In this document: piece after piece, positions 28,286 to 36,318 of the stretch
How positions within the stretch are numbered: the stretch's first letter is position 1
Layout of the letters: each line of letters begins with the position of its first letter
Origin: a bacterium
GTDB taxonomy: Bacteria; Planctomycetota; UBA1135; UBA2386
Assembly (NCBI GenBank): GCA_030432695.1
Contig: JAUILN010000029.1
Location: 1-49,977 of the forward strand
Reading direction: 5' to 3'
DNA length: 49,977 nt
Notes under the pieces: model-generated
Databases searched by the model: none
Told to the model about the DNA's origin: nothing
What the model saw: only the letters and a program-made list of their open reading frames with translations
Position numbers and translations under genes: made by a program

Positions 28286-31026
28286 CGGAGTTCCTCTGGG
28301 CGTAGGAGTCGTGCGGGTCGAAACCCCAGGATGTGGTACTTGGCGAGGGGCGGAGTGCCGCCCCGCTTGGCGCTTCGGGCCTTGTTCTCGAGGCCTTGGA
28401 ACGAGCCGCCGCGGTAGGTATGCCAATCGCTCCCCGGGCTCAGGCACTGGCCGGTTGCGGGGTCGTGCTCGTGTGCGTGGGCATCGTCGATCCACGTCTC
28501 TGCGCACCACTCGCTGACGTTGCCGGCCATCTCGTGCAGGCCGAAGGCATTGGGTGGCATGGTGCCGACCGGCGCGTGGATGATGTGTCCGTCGTTGAGA
28601 CCCGCGATCGATGGATACTTGTCCTCGAAATGGCTGCGCAGGCTCTCGTCCGCGATGTTGGCCGTGCCGTGCAGCGATGTCGCCTCGCGGCCGGTCGGCC
28701 ACGGTGATGTCGAGCCGGCACGATAGGCGTACTCCCATTGCGCTTCGGTGGGCAGCGACCAGCCTTCTCGGCGGCAGACCTCCTGCACCTCGTCGATTCC
28801 CACGAGCTCGACCGGGTGGCGCCAGGTGATGGTCGCGAAGGAGACCGCCTCCTCGGGGTCGTAGTAGGAAGGGACTCCGCCGGCGGTGAGCTGCTTCCAT
28901 TGCCCCTGCGTCAGTTCGTACTTCGAGAGCAGGAAGGGGGCGAGCGTGACCTCGAGCACCGGCGCCTCGTCCTCGCGCGCTTCTGGGTCGAAGTTGGGCG
29001 CGTCGGGGTCGTCGGCCTGCGCGCCGAGCCAGAACGTCCCGCCCGGCAGCAGAACGAACACGACTCCGGTCCGTTCGTCGATCTGCAGTCGACCGGTCTC
29101 GGGATCACGTCGGGGTGGCGCCTCGCCGCTCCGTACGTCGAGGAACTCCCAGAGCTTCGAGTCCGGATCCATGCCGAGCGGGATCAGTCCGATCAGAGGG
29201 GCGATCTTCAGGCCGCGGTAGTCGCTGCTCGCCGAGACGCCGTCCGAGGCACCGATCGCGTCGATCGCCTTCTGCCATTCCGTCTGCTTCGCGACCAGAC
29301 AGGCCTGACCCAGCCATCGCGCCGCGACGATCCGGTCGGCGACGTCTGCCGCGAGACCGGTGTTCGAGCAGAACGCCTCCAGGCCGGGCAGGTGCGCCTG
29401 CATGGTCGACAACAGGAAGCGGGCGCTCGCGATGTCGAAGGCCCCTTCTTCGAAGGCCCCTTCTTCGAAGGTCCCGTCCTCGAAGGTCGCGCCACCCAAG
29501 CGGGACTCGAGGTCCGCGATCGCGGAGCGGACCCGCGGCAGGTCGGCACGCAGCGGCTGCACGTGTTCGAGTTGCCAGGCCTCCATCGCCGCGATCCGCT
29601 CGGGCCAGACGGGGTAGAGAGCGTCCGCGGCGGCCGTGGCCCGCTCGAGCCGCTCCACCGAACCGAGGTCGTGGAAGTGTGCGAGGTTGCTGGCGGCGTC
29701 GCGCCGTGCGTCTTCGGCCTCCACGAACAGCCAGCTCATCGCAGCCAGGCTCACCGTGACCACCGCGATGATTGCGGTCGCCACCGGGTTGCGCTGCATC
29801 CAGCGCGTGGTGCGCAGTCCGAGGCCGGCGCGGCGGGCGACCAGCGGCTCGCGCTCCCGGAAACGGCGGAGGTCTTCGGCGAGGTCGAGCGCCGATTGAT
29901 AGCGGCGGTCGGCGTCGCGCTCCATCGCGGTCGCGATCACCACCTCAAGGTCGCGCGGGAGTTCACGATTGCGCACCGCGGCGCGCACCGGGGCGGCCTG
30001 CAAGATCTGTCGTTCCAGCTCGTGGCGCGACTCGGACTCGAATGGCAAGCGGCCGCTCACCGATTCGTACAGCGTCACCCCCAGGGCCCACACGTCGGCG
30101 CGTCGATCGACCTCGCCGGCCCCCACCACGATCTGCTCCGGCGCCATGTAGGGCGGCGAGCCGAGCAATGCGCCGCTCTGGGTCAGACCCTGATCGTGCG
30201 CCTCGTCGTCGTGGACCAGACCGAAGTCGAGGACGATTGGTCGACCCTGTTCGGTGACCATCACGTTGCCCGGCTTGATGTCACGGTGCACGAGACCGCG
30301 CTCGTGGGCGTGGTGGATCGCGCGCGCCAGCTCCTCGAAGAACTCCGCCAACTGATCGAAGTGGCGGCGGGTCCGGGGCAGCATCGCGCCCGCGCGATCG
30401 GGTGCGGCCTCGAACTGGGGCAGCAATGGGTAGCTGCCCTTAGCGGCGGCGCGGATGCGGCGGTCGAGGGCGGTGCCGGCCACGAGCTGCATCGCGATGA
30501 ACGGCACCCCGTCGCGTTCACCGAAGTCGTAGACCGTGCACAGGCCCGGATGGTCGAGGCGCGACGCGGCGCGGGCTTCGCGGAGGAAGCGCGAGCGGAA
30601 CGAGCGGCTCAACAGCCCTTCGGCGCGGATCTGCTTCAGCGCCACCTCGCGGCGCAGCTCGGTGTCCCACGCCCGGTGCACCGAGCCCATGCCGCCCTGG
30701 CCCAGCAGCTGGACCAGGCGGAAGCGGCCGAAAGCCTCGGCATCGCGGGCGCCCTCGGGCGCGTCCTCGAAGCTGCTCTCGGTCGCGGGGACCTCGGTCT
30801 CCGCCGCGACGAATCGGTCGCTTGCGTCGTCCTCCAGCACCAGCTCCTCGGCGCGGAGTCGCGCCACGAGCCGTGCGACCTGCGGATGCTGGCCCGGGAA
30901 GGCGCGCGCCACATCGGCCAACGCCGCTTCGCAGTCCTCGGCCTCCGCGCAACGCATCACCAGCTCCTCGACGAGGTCGTCGGGATCGCTCGGCAGGTCT
31001 TCCCAGGTCTTCGACATCGTGGGCAT
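28282..31026 (-). CDS. Transmembrane Ser/Thr kinase fused to a SUMF (FGE-like) domain
   Basis: The product has 914 residues from the ATG at 31026; an ATG at 31017 is also possible. The kinase domain spans about 99-390 with GQGGMG (109-114), K131, HRDIKPGN (D249), DFG and APE, all intact. It has a 25-residue insertion (about 198-222) between the hinge and the catalytic loop. A membrane span follows at about 413-434, then a helical region. A SUMF/FGE-sulfatase fold occupies about 652-910 (LPGGTFWLG, WSLPTEAQWEYA, GLHEMAGNVSEWC, YRGGSF). The two cysteines used by true formylglycine-generating enzymes near the C-terminus are absent, so this is probably a ligand-binding domain. Residues encoded near 29435-29490 contain a 5-residue tandem repeat. 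First gene of a coupled three-gene operon. Confidence 0.92.
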   Translation of the reverse strand: MPTMSKTWEDLPSDPDDLVEELVMRCAEAEDCEAALADVARAFPGQHPQVARLVARLRAEELVLEDDASDRFVAAETEVPATESSFEDAPEGARDAEAFGRFRLVQLLGQGGMGSVHRAWDTELRREVALKQIRAEGLLSRSFRSRFLREARAASRLDHPGLCTVYDFGERDGVPFIAMQLVAGTALDRRIRAAAKGSYPLLPQFEAAPDRAGAMLPRTRRHFDQLAEFFEELARAIHHAHERGLVHRDIKPGNVMVTEQGRPIVLDFGLVHDDEAHDQGLTQSGALLGSPPYMAPEQIVVGAGEVDRRADVWALGVTLYESVSGRLPFESESRHELERQILQAAPVRAAVRNRELPRDLEVVIATAMERDADRRYQSALDLAEDLRRFREREPLVARRAGLGLRTTRWMQRNPVATAIIAVVTVSLAAMSWLFVEAEDARRDAASNLAHFHDLGSVERLERATAAADALYPVWPERIAAMEAWQLEHVQPLRADLPRVRSAIADLESRLGGATFEDGTFEEGAFEEGAFDIASARFLLSTMQAHLPGLEAFCSNTGLAADVADRIVAARWLGQACLVAKQTEWQKAIDAIGASDGVSASSDYRGLKIAPLIGLIPLGMDPDSKLWEFLDVRSGEAPPRRDPETGRLQIDERTGVVFVLLPGGTFWLGAQADDPDAPNFDPEAREDEAPVLEVTLAPFLLSKYELTQGQWKQLTAGGVPSYYDPEEAVSFATITWRHPVELVGIDEVQEVCRREGWSLPTEAQWEYAYRAGSTSPWPTGREATSLHGTANIADESLRSHFEDKYPSIAGLNDGHIIHAPVGTMPPNAFGLHEMAGNVSEWCAETWIDDAHAHEHDPATGQCLSPGSDWHTYRGGSFQGLENKARSAKRGGTPPLAKYHILGFRPARLLRPEELR
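29435..29479. repeat. 15-bp tandem repeat inside the kinase-SUMF gene
   Basis: Two exact copies of TCGAAGGCCCCTTCT (29435-29449, 29450-29464) are followed by a diverged third (29465-29479) and the start of a fourth. The unit length is a multiple of three, so copy-number change keeps the frame and adds or removes five residues of a GAFEE/GTFED type. It lies between the membrane span and the SUMF domain. Confidence 0.8.
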
Positions 31027-31190
31027 GGTGAGGGGCGGATGGGCGGGCCACCAGCTCCGTGACGACGCGCGCTGGGCTTTCCACTGCCCGGGCAAATCCG
31101 GAATCGGGGCGTCACATCGGTCGCCGGGTCCCCATCGAGGAGTGGTCGGGCAGATGAGCGCCCGGCAAGGACTCGCCAGGAACCCGAACG

Positions 31191-31478
31191 ATGACCTCCA
31201 CCAGCACCCGTAACCGTCTCCCGAACGCCGCTCTCAACGAACGCTCCGTGTCGCGCGCCGCGGAGGGTGTGATGGCGCTGCACCCAGGCCTGCGGGCCAT
31301 TCTGGGGCGGGTGTCGCTCGGCGCGTTCGCCCGGTCCCTGATCGGGCTGGCACGTGAGATCGCCGATGAGAAGGCCTTGCGCCTCGCGGTCGTCGAGCGC
31401 TTCGCGGATCGCGTTCCCAGCTCGCAGCGACAGAGCCTCCAGGAACTCGTGGACGGCGTGGTGCTGCGAATCGCGTGA
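31191..31478 (+). CDS. Small helical protein of unknown function
   Basis: The product has 95 residues, predicted mostly helical (LRAILGRVSLGAFARSLIGL, EIADEKALRLAVVERFADRV read in parts). It has no signal peptide, Cys or known motif. The third codon positions are almost all G or C, as in the neighbouring genes, which supports real coding. It is divergent from the kinase-SUMF gene. It ends one base before the stop of the convergent cyclase-FHA gene, filling the gap exactly. A weak AGGA lies upstream of the start. Function unknown. Confidence 0.65.
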   Translation: MTSTSTRNRLPNAALNERSVSRAAEGVMALHPGLRAILGRVSLGAFARSLIGLAREIADEKALRLAVVERFADRVPSSQRQSLQELVDGVVLRIA

Positions 31479-31479
31479 C

Positions 31480-32358
31480 TCAATCGCGCGTGAACGTCAC
31501 CTCGGGCACGACGGCCTTGGCCGGATCCGCGCCGCAGAGGATCCGGCCCTGACCGAGCAGCGGGGCACGGTCGCGATGGATCCGGAAGGGTGGCAGATCC
31601 TCCGCCTCGATCCATGTGCCATTGGAGCTCTGGTCCTCGACGAAGAAGTGTCCGCCCTGGAAGTAGACCCGCGCGTGGTGGCGTGAGGCCCTTGTGCTGG
31701 GGATCGGCAGGTTGTTGGCCGGGTCGCGGCCGAGCGTGGCATCGCGATCTTCACGGACCTCCACCGTCACGCCGTTACAGCTCAGGAGCAGTCGACTGGC
31801 AGTCTGTCGCGCCGCAGCGACGCTGTCGAGTTGGCTGGTGGGAGCGGTGAGCATCCCGCGGTCCGCATCGTGGAGCCAGGCGAAGGCGCGAACCGGGGCC
31901 CGCTTGCCCTTCACATGGAGCGGCGGGATCGGATGCAGGCGCTCGGCGTCTTCCGGCAGCAGCGCGTCGCGCAATGCCTCGGAGACGAGTACCTCGTCGG
32001 CGCGGGCGGCGGCGCAGAGGCGTGCGACCACGTTGACCGAGTCGCCGAATACGTCGCCGTCGGGCGCCTCTACTACCGGGCCGCAGTGGATCGCGGTCGA
32101 GACCGGTGTGGCCGCGGTGTCCCGGATCTCGGCGGCGGCCTGCAGCGCGGCACGCGCCTCGGCGAACACCGCGAGCAGGCCGTCGCCCAGCGACTTCACC
32201 ATGCGGCCACCGGCGCGCATCACCGCGTGCTCCATGGCGCGGAGCTGGTTGGCCACGATGCGCCGCGCGGGCAAGTCGCCGAGCCGTTCGTAGAGCCGGG
32301 TGCTGCCGGCGATGTCGGACATCAACAGGCCGACGACGCGCTGCGGCGCGGTGCTCAT
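31480..32358 (-). CDS. Class III adenylate cyclase with C-terminal FHA domain
   Basis: The product has 292 residues from the ATG at 32358. The cyclase domain (about 5-165) has every key residue. The metal-binding aspartates are D15 (MSDIAGST) and D59 (KSLGDG). The adenine-specifying pair is K55 and D102. The transition-state residues are N109 and R113 (NVVAR). It should make cAMP from ATP in the cytoplasm, as a dimer. The FHA domain (about 195-275) is canonical, with GR (210-211), SRHH (225-228) and SSNGT (244-248), so it probably binds phosphothreonine and may take input from a Ser/Thr kinase. The start overlaps the stop of the upstream gene as ATGA, with AAGGA before it. Confidence 0.92.
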   Translation of the reverse strand: MSTAPQRVVGLLMSDIAGSTRLYERLGDLPARRIVANQLRAMEHAVMRAGGRMVKSLGDGLLAVFAEARAALQAAAEIRDTAATPVSTAIHCGPVVEAPDGDVFGDSVNVVARLCAAARADEVLVSEALRDALLPEDAERLHPIPPLHVKGKRAPVRAFAWLHDADRGMLTAPTSQLDSVAAARQTASRLLLSCNGVTVEVREDRDATLGRDPANNLPIPSTRASRHHARVYFQGGHFFVEDQSSNGTWIEAEDLPPFRIHRDRAPLLGQGRILCGADPAKAVVPEVTFTRD

Positions 32359-33818
32359 CCGTCCTTGATGCAGGAGGCGAACAGGTTGACGCCGGCCTCC
32401 TCGAAGCGGATCTCCGAGCAGGGCCGACCGAACTTGGAGGACTCGAACAGGCGATTCATGTCGTCCTCGCTGCGGTGGATCAGCCGCCAATCGAAGACGT
32501 GGTCCATCAGCGCCTTGTCGACGTTGTTCGTGTGGAAGTTGCCGAGGATCACCCGGCCGCCGGGGCGCAGGCGGTCGTGGACCCAATCGAGCAGCATGCG
32601 CACGAACTTGTCGGCGAAGTAGTCGATCAGACCGATCGAGTACATCAGATCCTGTGGTGGCAGCTCGAGCTGCCTGCGGCCCATTGCGAGGTAGACGAGA
32701 TTGCCGTTGTGAAGGTCGATCGCGCTCTGCAGCTTCTCGCGTTCGGCGCGGTCGCTGACGAAGCCGAGGGCCTGGTAGTCGATGTCGATGCAGGTGGCCT
32801 TCAGCACGCTGCGGTCGGCGAGGCCTCCGAACACGTCGAACAGCTCGGCCGCCGGGCCCGAGGCGAGACTGGTCACGTAGCACTTGCCGTTCGCGCTCTC
32901 GAGGGACCGACCGATCTCCTCCGCGAGCAGTCCGCGACGGTTCATCACCGCGCGGTTGGCCGGCCGCTCGCGGAACGCCCGGTCGATCGCCGGCCCGAGG
33001 CGTCCGGTGCCGTGTGGCCGGTCGCCATACATGATGTCGATGGTCTTGAAGTCGCCGGCATAGCCTCGCGGCTTCACGTAGATCCGCTCGCCGAGTTCGG
33101 AACTCATCACGTACGGCAGCACCTCCTTCTGCACACGCAGTCCGAGCGCCGCGCGGGCCGACTCGCCGAGGTCGACGTGGTCGCCGATTTCATGGTGGAG
33201 GAGCTCGGCGAACTGATGGAAGCCGGCGATCAACCCGTCGGCGACCTCCTTCGGGAGTTCTCCACCATTGCGGATCGCTGCCTGCTCGGCTTCGTGCGCC
33301 CCGGACCTCACGGCGTCGATCGCGCTCTGCAGTCGGGTCCAGGTGGCGCTGGCCGCGGTGGGCTCCGCGCCGCGAGTGAGTTGGTCTGCCGCCGAGCCGA
33401 GCGTCGCTGCTGCCCGCCGGGTGGTGTGGCGCAGTCGCCCCGCCTGCACCCGGGCGATGGCCCGGTAGAAGCGCGCGGCGAAGCCGGGGTCGTCGTCGAG
33501 CCGGGCCTGCAGGTCGGTCCACGGCACTTCGAGCAGCAGCGAGTTCTCGAGTGCGGCGACGGTGGCGGAGGCCTCGGTGTCCTCGAGGAACGCGATCTCC
33601 CCGAAGACCTCACCCGGCCCGAGCCGCGCGATCGCCTGGCCCGGAAGCTCGGCGACCGTGACCTCGACCAGTCCCTCGAGGACGAAGAACAGCGCGGTGG
33701 GCTTCTTGCCCTCGGCGATGAGTTCGGTACCGGAGATCACCTGCCGTTCGCGGCCTTGGAGGAGGTGTGCGACGTCCTGTTCGGGCAGGGCTTCGAGGAG
33801 GGCGAGTCCGTCTTGCAT
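32355..33818 (-). CDS. CNB (cyclic nucleotide-binding-like) domain protein with SAM-dependent methyltransferase domain
   Basis: The product has 487 residues. Residues about 10-125 form a CNB/CAP-like beta-barrel with the cassette FGEIAFLEDTEASATV (72-87). The arginine that normally grips the cyclic phosphate is Ala83 here, so ligand binding is uncertain. A helical linker (about 125-240) follows. The C-terminal domain has KPRGYAGDF, DIMYGDRPHG, a SAM-site stretch SLASGPAAE and ATCIDIDYQAL. It resembles the class I methyltransferase family that includes PhcB-like enzymes annotated for 3-hydroxypalmitate methyl ester synthesis. The substrate here is unknown. It is first in a two-gene operon with the adenylate cyclase (ATGA overlap), suggesting the cyclase product or protein acts on it. 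Confidence 0.85.
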   Translation of the reverse strand: MQDGLALLEALPEQDVAHLLQGRERQVISGTELIAEGKKPTALFFVLEGLVEVTVAELPGQAIARLGPGEVFGEIAFLEDTEASATVAALENSLLLEVPWTDLQARLDDDPGFAARFYRAIARVQAGRLRHTTRRAAATLGSAADQLTRGAEPTAASATWTRLQSAIDAVRSGAHEAEQAAIRNGGELPKEVADGLIAGFHQFAELLHHEIGDHVDLGESARAALGLRVQKEVLPYVMSSELGERIYVKPRGYAGDFKTIDIMYGDRPHGTGRLGPAIDRAFRERPANRAVMNRRGLLAEEIGRSLESANGKCYVTSLASGPAAELFDVFGGLADRSVLKATCIDIDYQALGFVSDRAEREKLQSAIDLHNGNLVYLAMGRRQLELPPQDLMYSIGLIDYFADKFVRMLLDWVHDRLRPGGRVILGNFHTNNVDKALMDHVFDWRLIHRSEDDMNRLFESSKFGRPCSEIRFEEAGVNLFASCIKDG

Positions 33819-34069
33819 GGGGGGCGGAGCGGAAGAGTTGGTCGAGGCGGGGAAGAGACGGACGTTAGGAGGGGGGCTGCCCGGCTTCCTCCGAGAATTA
33901 AGGGGGCCGGTTGGGACACGCCGATTCGGATCCGTCGACGTCGGGACGCGCCTGGGCGGATGGGTCTCCCGTGACCCGGGCTCCCGGATCTCGGGCGCGG
34001 CTCCGTCTAGGGACGAGTTCCGCAGTCACCGAGCTTGAAATGCAGGCGCTGGGCCGGCAGCCTGCTGGC

Positions 34070-34084
34070 AGGGAGTCGACCATG
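34070..34084 (+). promoter_or_regulatory. Strong ribosome binding site and ATG that would start the RHS gene
   Basis: AGGGAG (34070-34075) lies 6 bases before the ATG at 34082. This is one of the better Shine-Dalgarno sites in the window. The ATG is out of frame with the RHS open reading frame because of the 7-bp repeat array just downstream. With one or four repeat copies instead of three, translation would run into the RHS frame and make a good signal peptide. Confidence 0.7.
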
Positions 34085-34107
34085 ACAACGAAGACATCTG
34101 ACCAGTA

Positions 34108-34128
34108 CGTGCTCCGTGCTCCGTGCTC
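34108..34128 (+). repeat. Heptanucleotide repeat (CGTGCTC x3) at the start of the RHS gene
   Basis: Three exact tandem copies of CGTGCTC lie inside the signal-peptide coding region. The unit length (7) is not a multiple of 3, so each copy gained or lost shifts the frame. One, four or seven copies join the ATG at 34082 to the RHS frame; the present three do not. This is the pattern of a slipped-strand contingency repeat. Confidence 0.8.
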
Positions 34129-36306
34129 TGGGCGACGGCGAGTCTGCTGATCCTCGCGAGCGCCGCGGTCGCACAGGACAGCTTCGCGCCGCCCACGTCT
34201 TCGCAGCCTGACGACGACTGTCCGGACGACACGGCGTATTCGCGGCTGACCCAGGCGGTCCGCTTCGAACTCGACCCTGACGGCGAGGGCTACTTCCACT
34301 TCGTCCGGCCGCGGCAGGTGCACACAGGGATGCGGATCGAGCCGGGGATGCGGCTCAACACGATCACGCAGGGGGTCGCAGCGCCGGATTGGGACGAGGG
34401 GCCGCATACCCTGTCCGACAAGGTCGGTGTCGGGGTGGGGGGCGGTGACCTTGCGGGAGCTGGCACGCATGGAGGCACGCCGGGCGGCGGTGGTGCTGGG
34501 ATCTCGGGCACGACCATCGTCGGGCCGGGAGACTGTGTGCGCGGGACGGATCCGTTCTGCGCGCCGGCATGGTCGCCCGGATCGCCGCCGCAGGTGGGCG
34601 GTGGAGTCGTTCGTCAGGCTCTTTGGCCAGCCACGACCTTCGGCCTGGGAGGCACGGGCAACTACCAGCCGCCAGGTGGCGGATCCGCGCAGAGGGCGCA
34701 TCTCTGGGTTGCGCACCGCAATGCCGCGCGCATGGTCGCATTCACCGCCGGCTGCGTCGAGCAGGCGCGCATCCATCTTCCGAGCGGCGCGACCTTGGGG
34801 TTCGAGCGTCTCACCACGATCGACCTCAGCGACGGCAGCGGCTCCTCGGCGCCGCACGAGTTCTACACGCTGCGGCGGGTGCGTGATGCCTGGGACAATG
34901 AGATGGAGCTGGTGCGCAATGCATCCGGTCGCCTGATCAAGACGGTCGCGTCGCCCGACCCCAACTCGTCGACCGAGACCTGGACGTGGACCTGGGCGCG
35001 GGACCTCGCCAATGGGCCGTCGGGTGCCTCCTTCCTGGCCCACTCGCGCACCGTGCTCGAGAACTTCTCGACCCCCGACCTCTCGTGGGCGGGGGTGATC
35101 CAGTGGGCGCCACGGAACTCCGGCCACGACCACTACGGCGGACGGCCGGTGAGCCAGACCTTCACCTCGGTGGCGATCACCACGCCGACCGGCACCAGTG
35201 CTCCGATCACCACGGCCCGCTCCTGGACCGCCGACGGTTGGTCGAGCGAGGTCGAGACCGGCGACGGGACCGAGATCGTCTACGACTACACCAACACCGC
35301 CTGCGCGGGCCGCCCCACGGCGATGACCCACCGCAACTCCAATGGCCAGGGACCTGCGTTATCCACCGCGTTCGTCTGGGACCGGTGGGGCAACCTGGTG
35401 AGCCAGACCGAGCGCAGCGGCTCGGTATTGGCCTCCACCACCACCTACGAGCACGACGTGCAGGGCCGCGTGCTCGAGGCCACGGTCGCTGTGGTCGACA
35501 ACGACGTAAACGGGAATCCGCAGACCATCCTCCACGAGCGCCAGTTCCTGCGCGACTTCTGGGGCAATGTGGCTGTCGACCGCCTGTGGAACCGCGACTC
35601 GAAGGGCCAGAAGCCCGCCCGACACGGGCAGTCGAGCAACGCCCGCGATTGGATCGTCACCGACCGCTACTTTGACGGCGACCGCCTGCTCCGGGAGTTC
35701 GTCGATCGGCGCGCGCTCGACGAGGGTGACTCCGGCCCGCTGAGCGACGCACTCGACGCGCGCTTCCTGGAGATCGACTACACCCACTACGCCGACGGCA
35801 CCCTCCATTCGATCGAGCTGCCCAATGGCGCGAGCCGGGAGTTCGTGGTGGACGGCTACGGGACGGTCTACTCGCAGCGGGTGACCAACGGCACCGACGA
35901 GGTCTACGAAGGGCGCTACTTCGTGGACGGAGCGATGAACGTGGTGAAGGTCTTCCAGGGCGACAAGGTCCATGGACCGAACCTCTGGACCACCATCGAG
36001 CGCGATCCAGCGACCGGCGTGGTGACGGGCGTGACCGAGCCGGTCAACACTCCCTTCACCGGTTCCTATCCCTATGCCGGCGAGTTCGGCGGCGCGGTGC
36101 ACAAGTTCGTGCACGACGGGATGGGACGGGTGGTCGATGCCAAGACCTACGATCCGGGCAATCTCCCGGGTTCTGGGTCCGACCCCTTCATCGCCCGCGT
36201 CGAGACCGACTACGACGAACTCGGCCGCGCCTACCGCCGGCGTACCCATGCTGCGGACACGGGCTCGACCGTCTATCAGGAGGAGTACTTCTGGAGCGGC
36301 ATCTAG
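34123..36306 (+). CDS. RHS/YD-repeat protein, N-terminal fragment (interrupted gene)
   Basis: The open frame encodes 727 residues from a GTG at 34123 that has no ribosome site. The probable original start is the ATG at 34082 (see the repeat at 34108). A signal peptide (LWATASLLILASAAVAQ) begins the frame. The body has a Gly-rich stretch (about 95-135) and then YD-type repeats (YDYTNTACAGRPTAMTH, YEHDVQGRVLEATV, YDELGRAYRRRTH), the beta-cage units of RHS and WapA-like proteins that hold a toxin. The frame ends at TAG 36304-36306 after EEYFWSGI and continues in the same frame immediately afterwards, so this is one gene broken by a nonsense codon. Other genes here end in TAG, so recoding is unlikely. 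Confidence 0.82.
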   Translation: MLWATASLLILASAAVAQDSFAPPTSSQPDDDCPDDTAYSRLTQAVRFELDPDGEGYFHFVRPRQVHTGMRIEPGMRLNTITQGVAAPDWDEGPHTLSDKVGVGVGGGDLAGAGTHGGTPGGGGAGISGTTIVGPGDCVRGTDPFCAPAWSPGSPPQVGGGVVRQALWPATTFGLGGTGNYQPPGGGSAQRAHLWVAHRNAARMVAFTAGCVEQARIHLPSGATLGFERLTTIDLSDGSGSSAPHEFYTLRRVRDAWDNEMELVRNASGRLIKTVASPDPNSSTETWTWTWARDLANGPSGASFLAHSRTVLENFSTPDLSWAGVIQWAPRNSGHDHYGGRPVSQTFTSVAITTPTGTSAPITTARSWTADGWSSEVETGDGTEIVYDYTNTACAGRPTAMTHRNSNGQGPALSTAFVWDRWGNLVSQTERSGSVLASTTTYEHDVQGRVLEATVAVVDNDVNGNPQTILHERQFLRDFWGNVAVDRLWNRDSKGQKPARHGQSSNARDWIVTDRYFDGDRLLREFVDRRALDEGDSGPLSDALDARFLEIDYTHYADGTLHSIELPNGASREFVVDGYGTVYSQRVTNGTDEVYEGRYFVDGAMNVVKVFQGDKVHGPNLWTTIERDPATGVVTGVTEPVNTPFTGSYPYAGEFGGAVHKFVHDGMGRVVDAKTYDPGNLPGSGSDPFIARVETDYDELGRAYRRRTHAADTGSTVYQEEYFWSGI

Positions 36307-36318
36307 CTGCTCGACAAG

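Noticed and set aside
28282..29072. SUMF domain as the formylglycine-generating enzyme for the sulfatase
   Set aside because: The two active-site cysteines are missing, and the domain is attached to a transmembrane kinase.
33819..34069. Open frames in the gap before the RHS gene
   Set aside because: They are short, have no ribosome site and no recognisable sequence. The gap more likely holds divergent promoters, but I could not place -35/-10 boxes with confidence.
36304..36306. TAG read as a sense codon (stop-codon recoding)
   Set aside because: Other genes here (for example those ending at 1076, 2808 and 21623) use TAG as their normal stop, and no suppressor or special RNA structure is evident.
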